From: a virus
IMG/VR virus record: IMGVR_UViG_3300005534_000017
Location: 1-54,758 of that record
DNA length: 54,758 nt
Direction: 5' to 3' (one strand)
Both the position numbers and the translations under genes were made by a program. This document shows positions 34,928-41,253 of the stretch, piece after piece; position 1 is the stretch's first letter, and every line of letters starts with the position of its first letter. A model generated the notes under the pieces. That model did no database searches and had not been told where the DNA came from. It saw only the letters and a list, made by a program, of their open reading frames with translations.

Positions 34928-35146
34928 ATGAAAATTAAACTCAGATTAATCAATTTATTTAGACCAATTGCTTATCCTGAATGCGATATATCAATTAAGT
35001 TGTTGGAACTCACTCAGAGATATGAAAATAAAAAAAGGAAAGGTTTTAGTATGAAAAATGTAAAAGCATTAATTGCGTTGGGTAAACAATTAAATTTTGA
35101 AATAGAGTATTCTGGTGATATTAATCTTGTTAGATTTTTTAAGTAA
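34928..35146 (+). CDS. Small basic protein (72 aa)
   Basis: MKIKLRLINLFRPIAYPECDISIKLLELTQRYENKKRKGFSMKNVKALIALGKQLN. Last gene of the LPD29 operon, followed by a hairpin and a terminator. Not recognised. Confidence 0.55.
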   Translation: MKIKLRLINLFRPIAYPECDISIKLLELTQRYENKKRKGFSMKNVKALIALGKQLNFEIEYSGDINLVRFFK

Positions 35147-35163
35147 TTGTGGTATTCTCCTAC

Positions 35164-35227
35164 TGACAGCTACTAAAGTGTTTTTGGTTGAAAATTGCTT
35201 TTACACTTTATCAGAAGGTAGCTGTCA
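35164..35227 (+). ncRNA. Long interrupted stem after the LPD29 operon
   Basis: TGACAGCTAC (35164-35173) pairs with GTAGCTGTCA (35218-35227) and TAAAGTGT (35174-35181) with ACACTTTA (35203-35210); 7 bases (35211-35217) bulge out. A second hairpin with a U-tract follows at 35261. It may be a protein-binding or processing site in the mRNA's 3' end. Confidence 0.5.
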
Positions 35228-35260
35228 CATTTAGACGCTCATTTTTTTTAACTTTTCAGT

Positions 35261-35288
35261 TGCCCGATTATTAGTCGGGCATTTTTTT
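35261..35288 (+). terminator. Rho-independent terminator
   Basis: TGCCCGA (35261-35267), loop, TCGGGCA (35275-35281), then seven T. Ends the operon 33252-35146. Confidence 0.85.
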
Positions 35289-35296
35289 ATACAAAA

Positions 35297-35536
35297 TTAA
35301 GAAATTACGTTTTCAATATTTAAAATATTGTTATCATTAATTTTTAATTTTGATTCCATAGATTCTAAATCTTTAATCCCTTTGTTTAATTCTACGATTG
35401 TTCCCGTTACATCATTTTCTAAGTCATCTACATAATCTGCTATTACAAAGAGTTCCTCGCTTATTCTGTCATGGCTAAACTTTTCGATTGTCATCGCTAG
35501 TTCTTGTAGCTTGTAACTTATCTCAGTGAGCGTCAT
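35297..35536 (-). CDS. Small helical protein (79 aa)
   Basis: Helical with a coiled-coil-like centre (IADYVDDLENDVTGTIVELNKGIKDLESMESKLK). It overlaps the next upstream gene by 14 bp. Pair with 35523; unknown. Confidence 0.5.
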   Translation of the reverse strand: MTLTEISYKLQELAMTIEKFSHDRISEELFVIADYVDDLENDVTGTIVELNKGIKDLESMESKLKINDNNILNIENVIS

Positions 35537-35729
35537 AGGTTTTTCCTTTAAGTAATAATTTGTGATCTCTCCAAAAGTCTAAAAGCTCATTGCTTATATC
35601 CCGTAGCTTCTGAAGTTGACCTGACATCGATTTATAAAACAGTTCGTCAGAATCCATTTCTGATTCAATCTCAGCCTCTATATCTTCGATAACAATATCC
35701 AAATCTTCCATTATGTCGATTAACTGCAT
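35523..35729 (-). CDS. Acidic helical protein (68 aa)
   Basis: MQLIDIMEDLDIVIEDIEAEIESEMDSDELFYKSMSGQ. Highly acidic, divergent from csrA across a 190-bp gap. Unknown. Confidence 0.5.
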   Translation of the reverse strand: MQLIDIMEDLDIVIEDIEAEIESEMDSDELFYKSMSGQLQKLRDISNELLDFWRDHKLLLKGKTYDAH

Positions 35730-35819
35730 TATAATATCCTCCCCGCCACTCTCTTTTTAGACTATGGACAAAAAATGTCAAGGTAATAATTATTGATAAC
35801 ATTAATTATTTAACGGGGC

Positions 35820-35850
35820 TTGCAATTATAATAAACTATGTTATCATAAT
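35820..35850 (+). promoter_or_regulatory. Candidate csrA promoter
   Basis: TTGCAA (35820-35825), 16 bp, TATCAT (35842-35847), possibly continuing to CATAAT. It is 70 bp upstream of the csrA start and is the best sigma70-like pair in this gap. Confidence 0.5.
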
Positions 35851-35916
35851 TTGTGCAGTGTGTTGATTTTTAATCGATATGTGTTATGGTACGTTTTTGG
35901 AAAAGGAGTATTTGTT

Positions 35917-36114
35917 ATGTTGATTTTAACCAGAAGAATTGGAGAAACTTTGTGTATCGGAGATGATATCAAAGTTTCGGTCTTGTCCATAAAGGGTGGC
36001 CAGGTCAGGATTGGTATTGATGCCCCCAAATCGATTGAAGTAGACCGACAGGAAATAAGGCATCGTAAGGATATTGAATCTTTACAGTTCTTAAGAAAAG
36101 CGAACGTGGGGTAG
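35917..36114 (+). CDS. csrA: CsrA-like RNA-binding regulator (65 aa)
   Basis: [47 protein letters not shown] with RHRKDIE: full-length CsrA with L4, R6/R7, the VR.GI.AP.....R.E core and the R44 region. It binds GGA motifs in mRNA leaders and alters translation or decay. The leader reads TTGGAAAAGGAGT, with one GGA in the SD and one 7 nt upstream, so autoregulation is plausible. In-frame upstream ATGs lack an SD. The protein probably retargets host carbon storage/virulence control during infection. Confidence 0.9.
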   Translation: MLILTRRIGETLCIGDDIKVSVLSIKGGQVRIGIDAPKSIEVDRQEIRHRKDIESLQFLRKANVG

Positions 36115-36154
36115 CATACAAAAATTAATTTTGTGAGCCTTCGGTCTAAACTTG

Positions 36155-36183
36155 AAGCCTGAATAAATTAATTCAGGCTTTTT
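36155..36183 (+). terminator. Rho-independent terminator after csrA
   Basis: AAGCCTGAAT (36155-36164), loop of 6, ATTCAGGCTT (36171-36180), then T. Strong 10-bp stem. Confidence 0.8.
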
Positions 36184-36249
36184 AACTTTTCGATAAAGCG
36201 CTTGCTTGTTCACCCAAGAAAATCCTATTGAGTTATACAGATACATTAG

Positions 36250-37332
36250 TTACATAGCCCCCACGGAAAGAACGGATGACATGGTCTTAGGGCCATACAT
36301 TCGGTTTTTTAATGTTAACAAAAATAACTCGTCAGACTGCTTGACGTTCTTTTGTTTTAGCTCATTAACTAATTCTTTGCTTCTATCAAATCCGTAAATG
36401 CTCACAGCGCGAACGGCGTTGTTTTCAGAAATCCCAGAATCCACGCATTTCATTAAAAATTCTTTGATCTCTATTTTAGTTGGTTTTCTTTCAATAATCT
36501 TTACTTGCTCCGTAAGGTTTTTGGCCATTTCCTGATCCTTCATTTTCTTGCTGTAATGCTCTTCTTCGCGTTTTTTGACTAGACCCGCTGGTGTACCCCA
36601 TGTTCCTTCACGAAGAGCCTTTATAGCGAAATTTTGAGCGTTCTCGAGGGTACATTTGTTTTGGTCTCGGTGTTCGACATGATAAACCAATTCTTCCAGC
36701 AAATCATCCAGTGCCGTTGTTCGGTATAGTTCGTGTAGCTCACCAAAGTTCTTGATGGCTGATAGCCTGGATTTGAGTTTATTAAATTCATATTTTCTTA
36801 GTTTGTTGTTCTGCTCATTAAAATCAATAATGGATTCGCTGGGGTCTGCCTCGCGCGCGGTATTAATATATCCGTTATTATTTTTATTATTATTTAGATC
36901 TGTATTTATTATATCTGTATTTACTAGTCGTTGATTTTCCGCCAGCGGTTTATCCGCTAGCGGTTTTTCGACTAGCGGTTGAAAGCCTCTATCGCTAATC
37001 TTAACTTTATGTTTTTTAATGGGTTCTTCATGAACAATTAGGCCAACAGGACCAAAAACACCATTTTCGAGACGTTCTTGTGTTTTCTCAATATATCCAT
37101 AAGATTCAAGCTCTTGCAACGATGCTTTAATGCTCGAAATTCCGTCTGTAGAGTGCTTAGTCAATTCACCAATACTACAGCGCCAATGGTCGGGAAGACT
37201 CAGCAAATAACACATTAAACCTTTTGATTTATTAGATAATCTTTTGTCGCGAAGGAGGGATTTACTGATCTGTGCGTATGGGTTTTCTCGATTGTGTGCT
37301 TTTCGGATTATTGTTTTGGTTATATCGGACAT
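36250..37332 (-). CDS. Replication initiation protein, O-like (360 aa)
   Basis: N-terminal winged helix-type: YAQISKSLLRDKRLSNKSKGLMCYLLSLPDHWRCSIGELTKHSTDGISSIKASLQELESYGYIEK. The centre carries the tandem pentapeptide VEKPLADKPLAENQ that the origin repeats encode. The C-terminal half is helical (KLRKYEFNKLKSRLSAIKNF...). The layout fits replication proteins such as lambda O that recruit the host helicase. SD AGGAG precedes the ATG by 9 nt. The role of the C-terminus is inferred. Confidence 0.75.
   Translation of the reverse strand: MSDITKTIIRKAHNRENPYAQISKSLLRDKRLSNKSKGLMCYLLSLPDHWRCSIGELTKHSTDGISSIKASLQELESYGYIEKTQERLENGVFGPVGLIVHEEPIKKHKVKISDRGFQPLVEKPLADKPLAENQRLVNTDIINTDLNNNKNNNGYINTAREADPSESIIDFNEQNNKLRKYEFNKLKSRLSAIKNFGELHELYRTTALDDLLEELVYHVEHRDQNKCTLENAQNFAIKALREGTWGTPAGLVKKREEEHYSKKMKDQEMAKNLTEQVKIIERKPTKIEIKEFLMKCVDSGISENNAVRAVSIYGFDRSKELVNELKQKNVKQSDELFLLTLKNRMYGPKTMSSVLSVGAM
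36861..36986. other. Candidate replication origin inside the initiator gene
   Basis: Three 15-bp direct repeats CCAGCGGTTTATCCG (36942-36956), CTAGCGGTTTTTCGA (36957-36971) and CTAGCGGTTGAAAGC (36972-36986), plus a related unit at 36924-36941. Directly beside them (36861-36923) lies a 63-bp stretch of almost pure A/T (ATTATTTTTATTATTATTT). This matches the lambda O origin style: iterons within the gene and an unwinding region alongside. Confidence 0.7.
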
Positions 37333-37375
37333 AGTGTGTCTCCTAAATTAATTTTGAAAATATTTTAAAAAAATA

Positions 37376-37404
37376 TTGACAAATAGTTAATGTTAGGATT
37401 TAAT
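37376..37404 (+). promoter_or_regulatory. Sigma70-type promoter
   Basis: TTGACA (37376-37381), 17 bp, TTTAAT (37399-37404). It reads toward the GC-rich hairpin at 37456 and the RHH-like gene 37687, with about 280 bp between. Confidence 0.6.
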
Positions 37405-37455
37405 CGACACGTTCCTTTTTGATTTTGAATGTGTAAACTAAATCCATGAGCCGAA

Positions 37456-37476
37456 GGCCGCCCGCCAAAGGCGGCC
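37456..37476 (+). ncRNA. GC-rich hairpin in the leader of the RHH-like gene
   Basis: GGCCGCC (37456-37462) pairs with GGCGGCC (37470-37476), loop CGCCAAA. It is followed by AAGGTTTT, as in the ncRNA candidate at 43108. It may be a small RNA end or a leader structure. Confidence 0.4.
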
Positions 37477-37686
37477 AAGGTTTTCAAAGTCTAGAGATAC
37501 TACTACAAATTAGCAAGCCCTATCTGAAAATAAAAATATTGATAACAAAATTAAAAATATGTATATTCTTTTTTTAAAAATAATGCAATCATAATTAAAA
37601 ATTTTATAAAACAAATTATGGGGTAGGGCGGAAAAATGTTATTTGATGATATTATGGTTTATTTAAAATTTTGTGAGGAAGAGAAG

Positions 37687-37923
37687 ATGAGAAAGAAAAA
37701 AGTTAACAAAGTTAAGGCTAAGAAAGAAAAGCGCGAACTTAAGAAGAGGGGTCCTAAGCCAAGCCTAATACCTAAAGATGCGATGGTAGGATTTAGGACG
37801 ACAGAAGAGTTAAAACATAAGTTAGATAAATATTTGAATAGCTCTGTACTGAATAAGACTAAATTTTTCAATTCTGTACTGAGAAACTTAAATAAAATTA
37901 AAGATATTGTAGAGAAGGAATAA
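37687..37923 (+). CDS. Ribbon-helix-helix-like protein (78 aa)
   Basis: Start at 37687 chosen for GAGGAAGAG upstream; an in-frame ATG at 37636 adds 17 residues. Basic N-terminus (KKKVNKVKAKKEKRELKKRGPK) then MVGFRTTEELKHKLDKYLNSSVLNKTKFFNSVLRNLNK, a strand and two helices. Probably DNA-binding. Confidence 0.58.
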   Translation: MRKKKVNKVKAKKEKRELKKRGPKPSLIPKDAMVGFRTTEELKHKLDKYLNSSVLNKTKFFNSVLRNLNKIKDIVEKE

Positions 37924-37928
37924 TAAAT

Positions 37929-38069
37929 ATGATAACAGGGTTTATACACAGGCATAAAAATATATTGCCTTTTGAATTCAACAGGGTAATTAATGAAAAT
38001 AAAAAAATTAAAAACTTATGCACAAATTTTGTGCGTAAGTCTTTGGATAATGTATTTATAAGTGAATGA
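37929..38069 (+). CDS. Small protein (46 aa)
   Basis: AAGGA lies 9 nt before the ATG and the gene is 5 bp after the RHH-like gene. MITGFIHRHKNILPFEFNRVINENKKIKNLCTN. The 27-bp palindrome at 38014 lies inside it, so the coding call is uncertain. Confidence 0.45.
   Translation: MITGFIHRHKNILPFEFNRVINENKKIKNLCTNFVRKSLDNVFISE
38014..38040. repeat. 27-bp palindrome with 13-bp arms
   Basis: ACTTATGCACAAA-T-TTTGTGCGTAAGT; one mismatch that becomes a U·G pair in RNA. TATAAGT (38057-38063) and ACTTATA (38078-38084) repeat the same half-site nearby. Fits an operator or hairpin controlling the 38118 gene. Confidence 0.55.
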
Positions 38070-38117
38070 TTACAGTTACTTATATAATATGATTAATTTT
38101 TAATCAAGGAAAGTTTT

Positions 38118-38426
38118 ATGAATGAAGAAATAATATATAAAAAAATGTTAGAACATACTGACACCATTATAAAAGTCATTATTGATAATCTTTTAGAGGG
38201 AACACAAAAATTTCTTACTGATTTAAATCCCCCTCATTTAGAAGTTAATCAGATAAAAGCTAGCTTTATAATGTCATGTGTAATGTCTTTACTAAGCACA
38301 ACTGCAAAATATATTAAAGATAATTACGTTACTGATGGCTGTGAAAATGATTTTATTGATCAGGTAACGAAAGAATTTATAGACTCTATGAATAAGATCA
38401 AAAACGAGGACAATAATATTCATTAA
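38118..38426 (+). CDS. Helical protein (102 aa)
   Basis: MNEEIIYKKMLEHTDTIIKVIIDNLLEGTQKFLTDLNPPHLEVNQIKASFIMSCVMSLLSTTAKYIKDNY. Helical, with a Cys in the middle. Convergent with the RHH gene at 38430 (3 bp gap). Unknown. Confidence 0.6.
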   Translation: MNEEIIYKKMLEHTDTIIKVIIDNLLEGTQKFLTDLNPPHLEVNQIKASFIMSCVMSLLSTTAKYIKDNYVTDGCENDFIDQVTKEFIDSMNKIKNEDNNIH

Positions 38427-38429
38427 TCC

Positions 38430-38591
38430 TTATAAATCATCTATCTGTCTTCGAATCCAATCAGTTATTCCCAGCTTTTCTTTATCAAGATATTTTTGAA
38501 GCTTTTCAAATCTATCTTCGTCTAGTCTGGCCGTAATTACTCTAAATTCCGACTTTTCAGAGCTCTTAACCTTCTTTTTTGCTTTTACCAT
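38430..38591 (-). CDS. Ribbon-helix-helix regulator (53 aa)
   Basis: A complete short frame: KKKVKSSEKSEFRVITARLDEDRFEKLQKYLDKEKLGITDWIRRQIDDL, a textbook CopG/Arc-like strand-helix-helix. It is divergent from the palindromic promoter at 38684, so it probably controls that promoter. Confidence 0.7.
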   Translation of the reverse strand: MVKAKKKVKSSEKSEFRVITARLDEDRFEKLQKYLDKEKLGITDWIRRQIDDL

Positions 38592-38667
38592 AACGCCCCC
38601 ATGACCTTTTAAACCATTTATATATCATTTTTTAAAATAGGTCAAATATATAAATATTTAATTGCAG

Positions 38668-38712
38668 AATGCATGCATTTTGCTTGCATTTTAAATGCGC
38701 ACCATCTATAAT
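38668..38712 (+). promoter_or_regulatory. Strong promoter with two palindromic operators
   Basis: TTGCAT (38684-38689), 17 bp, TATAAT (38707-38712, perfect). AATGCATGCATT (38668-38679) and GCATTTTAAATGC (38686-38698) are palindromes around the -35. Drives the small-gene operon from 38740; the divergent RHH protein is the likely regulator. Confidence 0.78.
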
Positions 38713-38739
38713 AACATTATGAACAGAGGAGGGCAACCA

Positions 38740-38889
38740 ATGCAAACACAATCTTTGAAATATGACTTATTGTATAGCTATATGAAAAGTGACAAAAAAA
38801 ACAGTGCTTTAAATTTTCTAAAGCGAATTGTTTTTATTGTGATTTCATTATTAATGTTGTATCTTATAAACAAATCACAGGGAGGGTGA
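38740..38889 (+). CDS. Small membrane protein (49 aa)
   Basis: Start at 38740: AGGAGG lies 7 nt upstream; the earlier in-frame ATG lies inside the promoter. ALNFLKRIVFIVISLLMLYLINK is one transmembrane helix. First gene of the operon. Confidence 0.65.
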   Translation: MQTQSLKYDLLYSYMKSDKKNSALNFLKRIVFIVISLLMLYLINKSQGG

Positions 38890-38890
38890 T

Positions 38891-39115
38891 ATGAATAATA
38901 TAATTGATTTTCATGAAGAAAGACGAAAGTCTCTTTTCAATAGAAAGGAAAAAATAATTAATCATCCTAACTTTAACAAAAAAACTCAATATAGCTTATT
39001 GATGGTTGATGCAAGTATACAAATGCTTTATAAGGACTTCACGGAAGCTTCTAGGATTTTGGAAATGATTGAGACAGATATGAAGTTTAAAAAACAAAAA
39101 TTGTTTAAACTATAA
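38891..39115 (+). CDS. Helical protein (74 aa)
   Basis: MNNIIDFHEERRKSLFNRKEKIINHPNFNKKTQYSLLMVDASIQMLYKDFTEASRILEMIETDMKFK. Starts 1 bp after the previous stop. Unknown. Confidence 0.58.
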   Translation: MNNIIDFHEERRKSLFNRKEKIINHPNFNKKTQYSLLMVDASIQMLYKDFTEASRILEMIETDMKFKKQKLFKL

Positions 39116-39128
39116 ACTGGAGAGTAAT

Positions 39129-39428
39129 ATGAGTGGATTAGATAAAGAAACCATGAAAATTGTTGATGATTTCGATAAAAAAATCAAGAAAATTGAACAT
39201 TTGAGAGATACAGACTGGGAGGAATTCAATAGAATTTTTCAAATTGAATATCATAGGTATCATAATTTAATTATTGATGACATGAATAGGAATAGAGAAG
39301 GAACAAATTTTAAGCAAGGCAAGGATGCCGAAACCATTACATGGGGTTTTAATTCTTTAAAAAACAATAAAACATCATTAGTTAATGAAGATGTTAATTT
39401 ATCTGCTTCGAAGGGACTTTGCTTGTGA
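39129..39428 (+). CDS. Unknown protein (99 aa)
   Basis: MSGLDKETMKIVDDFDKKIKKIEHLRDTDWEEFNRIFQIEYHRYHNLIIDDMNRNREG. Charged and helical. Overlaps the next gene's GTG start. Confidence 0.58.
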   Translation: MSGLDKETMKIVDDFDKKIKKIEHLRDTDWEEFNRIFQIEYHRYHNLIIDDMNRNREGTNFKQGKDAETITWGFNSLKNNKTSLVNEDVNLSASKGLCL

Positions 39429-39649
39429 AAAATCCTGAAGAAGTAGAAGATAAAAATAAAATCTTGTGGGACGAAATTAATCGACTTCGCAAGATTAGAG
39501 ATGAAAAGATACAAGAGCTTTTGACTACAAGCAATAAAAGTATTTTGTATCTTAAACAGATAATAGAAGAAGTAGAGAAAATGAAGAAAGTTTATGAAGA
39601 GGTTGATAAAATGACTCAAAGTAAGTTTGGAGTGGATACTAATGGGTGA
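39425..39649 (+). CDS. Coiled-coil protein (74 aa)
   Basis: GTG start at 39425 in an overlap (GTGA) with the previous stop. NPEEVEDKNKILWDEINRLRKIRDEKIQELLTT...KQIIEEVEKMKKVYEEVDKM. A long coiled coil. Confidence 0.55.
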   Translation: MKNPEEVEDKNKILWDEINRLRKIRDEKIQELLTTSNKSILYLKQIIEEVEKMKKVYEEVDKMTQSKFGVDTNG

Positions 39650-39905
39650 TGAAAAAATTATTCCAGTTGAAAGTTATAATAATAATCAGACTGGATATTT
39701 TTACGATGATGAGGAATTGAACCCAGTATTAATGGGAGATAAAGTTTACGTTGATGCAGGTGGATATGATACTATTACTTGTGGAGTTGTAATAAAACAA
39801 GATGGAGCTTTTATGATTAAAGATACTTTTAAAGATAGAATTTACACTTTTGAAGAATTTATGGAACGGGATTGTTTGGGTCAAATACGTAAATATGAAG
39901 AATAG
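39642..39905 (+). CDS. Unknown protein (87 aa)
   Basis: The start at 39642 has GGAG 9 nt upstream. MGDEKIIPVESYNNNQTGYFYDDEELNPVLMGDKVYVDAGGYDTITCGVVIKQDGAFMIKDTF, a beta-rich chain. Unknown. Confidence 0.58.
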   Translation: MGDEKIIPVESYNNNQTGYFYDDEELNPVLMGDKVYVDAGGYDTITCGVVIKQDGAFMIKDTFKDRIYTFEEFMERDCLGQIRKYEE

Positions 39906-39912
39906 ATAGGTC

Positions 39913-40083
39913 ATGAGTGATGATTTCAAATTTCAAAAGGCCGAATTGTCGCCTAATTGGACACCAAGAAGAAAGCTTGAAGAATCTATAGCGTATTTGA
40001 CGAGTATTAGAAATGAAAAATCTCCTGAAATATTAGATTGGATTATAGAACAATTAAATGAGAACCTTAATGATGAGGAATGA
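39913..40083 (+). CDS. Unknown protein (56 aa)
   Basis: Starts in the MSD motif. MSDDFKFQKAELSPNWTPRRKLEESIAYLTSIRNEKSPEILDWIIEQLNENLNDEE: helical. Unknown. Confidence 0.55.
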   Translation: MSDDFKFQKAELSPNWTPRRKLEESIAYLTSIRNEKSPEILDWIIEQLNENLNDEE

Positions 40084-40085
40084 TC

Positions 40086-40298
40086 ATGAGTGATGAAATA
40101 AAATCCATAATGTGCAAATCTTGTGGGGAGGATATTACTTATTCTAGCAATTCGGTGGACTATATACTTCAAGTAAAATCTATTCGTATTTATGGGGCTC
40201 CTGGGTTTCCTGTAACTGATATGAATATAGAACCCGATCCTAAATGGCCAATATATTTTTGTTCAAAACGCTGCATTAGAAATTATTATGGTGGATAG
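40086..40298 (+). CDS. Zinc-finger protein, paralogue of 30626 gene (70 aa)
   Basis: CKSCGEDITYSSNSVDYILQVKSIRIYGAPGFPVTDMNIEPDPKWPIYFCSKRCIRNYY: four Cys at both ends, same spacing pattern as the gene at 30626. MSD-type start. Probable metal-binding accessory protein. Confidence 0.62.
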   Translation: MSDEIKSIMCKSCGEDITYSSNSVDYILQVKSIRIYGAPGFPVTDMNIEPDPKWPIYFCSKRCIRNYYGG

Positions 40299-40301
40299 GT
40301 C

Positions 40302-40493
40302 ATGAGTGATTCCTGGTCCGCGAGATTTAACGAGGAAGAGGTTTTAACAATAGCTAAAATAATAGCAAAAAGTTTATGTAAAGAAGCTTCATGGGAGTCA
40401 GGCGCTTATATACATGTTACTTATGTAAGTGGAAAAGGGTTTGTTGCAAAAAATGTAACTGATAAAATAAAGGATAAGGTAGGTCATGAGTGA
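40302..40493 (+). CDS. Unknown protein (63 aa)
   Basis: MSDSWSARFNEEEVLTIAKIIAKSLCKEASWESGAYIHVTYVSGKGFVAKNVTDK. MSD-type start. The 3' end overlaps the next start by 8 bp. Confidence 0.55.
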   Translation: MSDSWSARFNEEEVLTIAKIIAKSLCKEASWESGAYIHVTYVSGKGFVAKNVTDKIKDKVGHE

Positions 40494-40632
40494 TGTAGAG
40501 CTTGAAGAAGATATTGTTTGTATTAGGTGTAGAGGTTTAGGTAAAGACTGTGATTTTTGTTTCGGTTTGGGTTTTTTACAATTAACCTCAAAATATGAAG
40601 ATGAATTAAAAGAAATTGAGGATGGTTTATGA
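40486..40632 (+). CDS. Small DnaJ-type zinc-finger protein (48 aa)
   Basis: CIRCRGLGKDCDFCFGLGF holds two CxxCxGxG motifs, the zinc-binding repeat of DnaJ. MSD-type start and ATGA overlap with the next gene. The zinc site is clear; the role is not known. Confidence 0.62.
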   Translation: MSDVELEEDIVCIRCRGLGKDCDFCFGLGFLQLTSKYEDELKEIEDGL

Positions 40633-40820
40633 TTGATGATTGCAATATTTCAGATTTTGTTTTTTGGAAACAAATTGAATATTTATTTTCGTTATCAGAA
40701 GAAGAAAATTTAAGATTGCCTGAAATATTAGGGCAAATGAGAATTGTAAATAAATCGTTAGATGCTTATATGGGCCCAGAGATTGGTTGGTATTCTTTAC
40801 AAAATTGGCATGGAATGTAG
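40629..40820 (+). CDS. Unknown protein (63 aa)
   Basis: MIDDCNISDFVFWKQIEYLFSLSEEENLRLPEILGQMRIVNKSLDAYMGPEIGWYSLQNW. Overlaps the previous gene. No family recognised. Confidence 0.55.
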   Translation: MIDDCNISDFVFWKQIEYLFSLSEEENLRLPEILGQMRIVNKSLDAYMGPEIGWYSLQNWHGM

Positions 40821-40823
40821 ATC

Positions 40824-41171
40824 ATGAGTGATGATGTTGAGGAATTAACAGAAAATCAAGAACATGACATTTGCTATATAATTGGAGATTGGTATTTAAT
40901 TTGGAAACATTGCTTATTTAATATTGACGAACATAAAGATTACATAGATTGTGCAGTTTATATGCTTAAGAATATGATTAAATATGCAAATAATCGATAT
41001 GAAAATATAAAATGGGTATTGAATGAAGATCAATTAAAGGAAGTTTATTTTGCAATAGATGTGTGGAGACAAGCCACACCACCACAATTGTCAGCTCATT
41101 CTAAACTTTCTCACAATTTCGGATTTCAAAAAGAAATTCTTAAGATGATGATTTGTAAAAAAGAGGAATAA
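40824..41171 (+). CDS. Unknown protein (115 aa)
   Basis: MSDDVEELTENQEHDICYIIGDWYLIWKHCLFNIDEHKDYIDCAVYMLKNMIKYANNRYENIKW: helical, many Trp/Tyr. MSD-type start. Unknown. Confidence 0.58.
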   Translation: MSDDVEELTENQEHDICYIIGDWYLIWKHCLFNIDEHKDYIDCAVYMLKNMIKYANNRYENIKWVLNEDQLKEVYFAIDVWRQATPPQLSAHSKLSHNFGFQKEILKMMICKKEE

Positions 41172-41173
41172 CA

Positions 41174-41233
41174 ATGAAATATATCATTTCGCAGAATAAT
41201 CATTATGTTAAATACCGGACATTTGAAGACTAA
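41174..41233 (+). CDS. Micro-ORF (19 aa)
   Basis: MKYIISQNNHYVKYRTFED is a possible short frame 2 bp after the previous stop. Only position supports it. Confidence 0.25.
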   Translation: MKYIISQNNHYVKYRTFED

Positions 41234-41253
41234 CTTAAATAGTAGGAGGAAAT

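Larger units (their letters stand above)
37333..37686. other. 354-bp gap between initiator gene and RHH-like gene
   Basis: Contains the promoter TTGACA-17-TTTAAT (37376-37404, plus) and a GC-rich hairpin GGCCGCC/GGCGGCC (37456-37476) in otherwise AT-rich DNA. A second AT-rich stretch follows (37530-37620). Confidence 0.5.
39908..40836 (+). repeat. Recurring gene-start motif (A)GGTCATGAGTGATG
   Basis: Five genes in a row or nearly so begin with the same sequence around their ATG: 39909-39919, 40083-40093, 40298-40308, 40482-40492 and 40820-40832 (TCATGAGTGAT is always present; four have GGTC or GATC just before it). All give Met-Ser-Asp. Between them the proteins differ. This could be a recombination or duplication scar, or a conserved translation signal. 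Confidence 0.65.

Noticed and set aside
38668-38698. CRISPR array or transposon end from the palindromes
   Set aside because: Only two related palindromes with no spacers, flanking a clear promoter; they fit operators.
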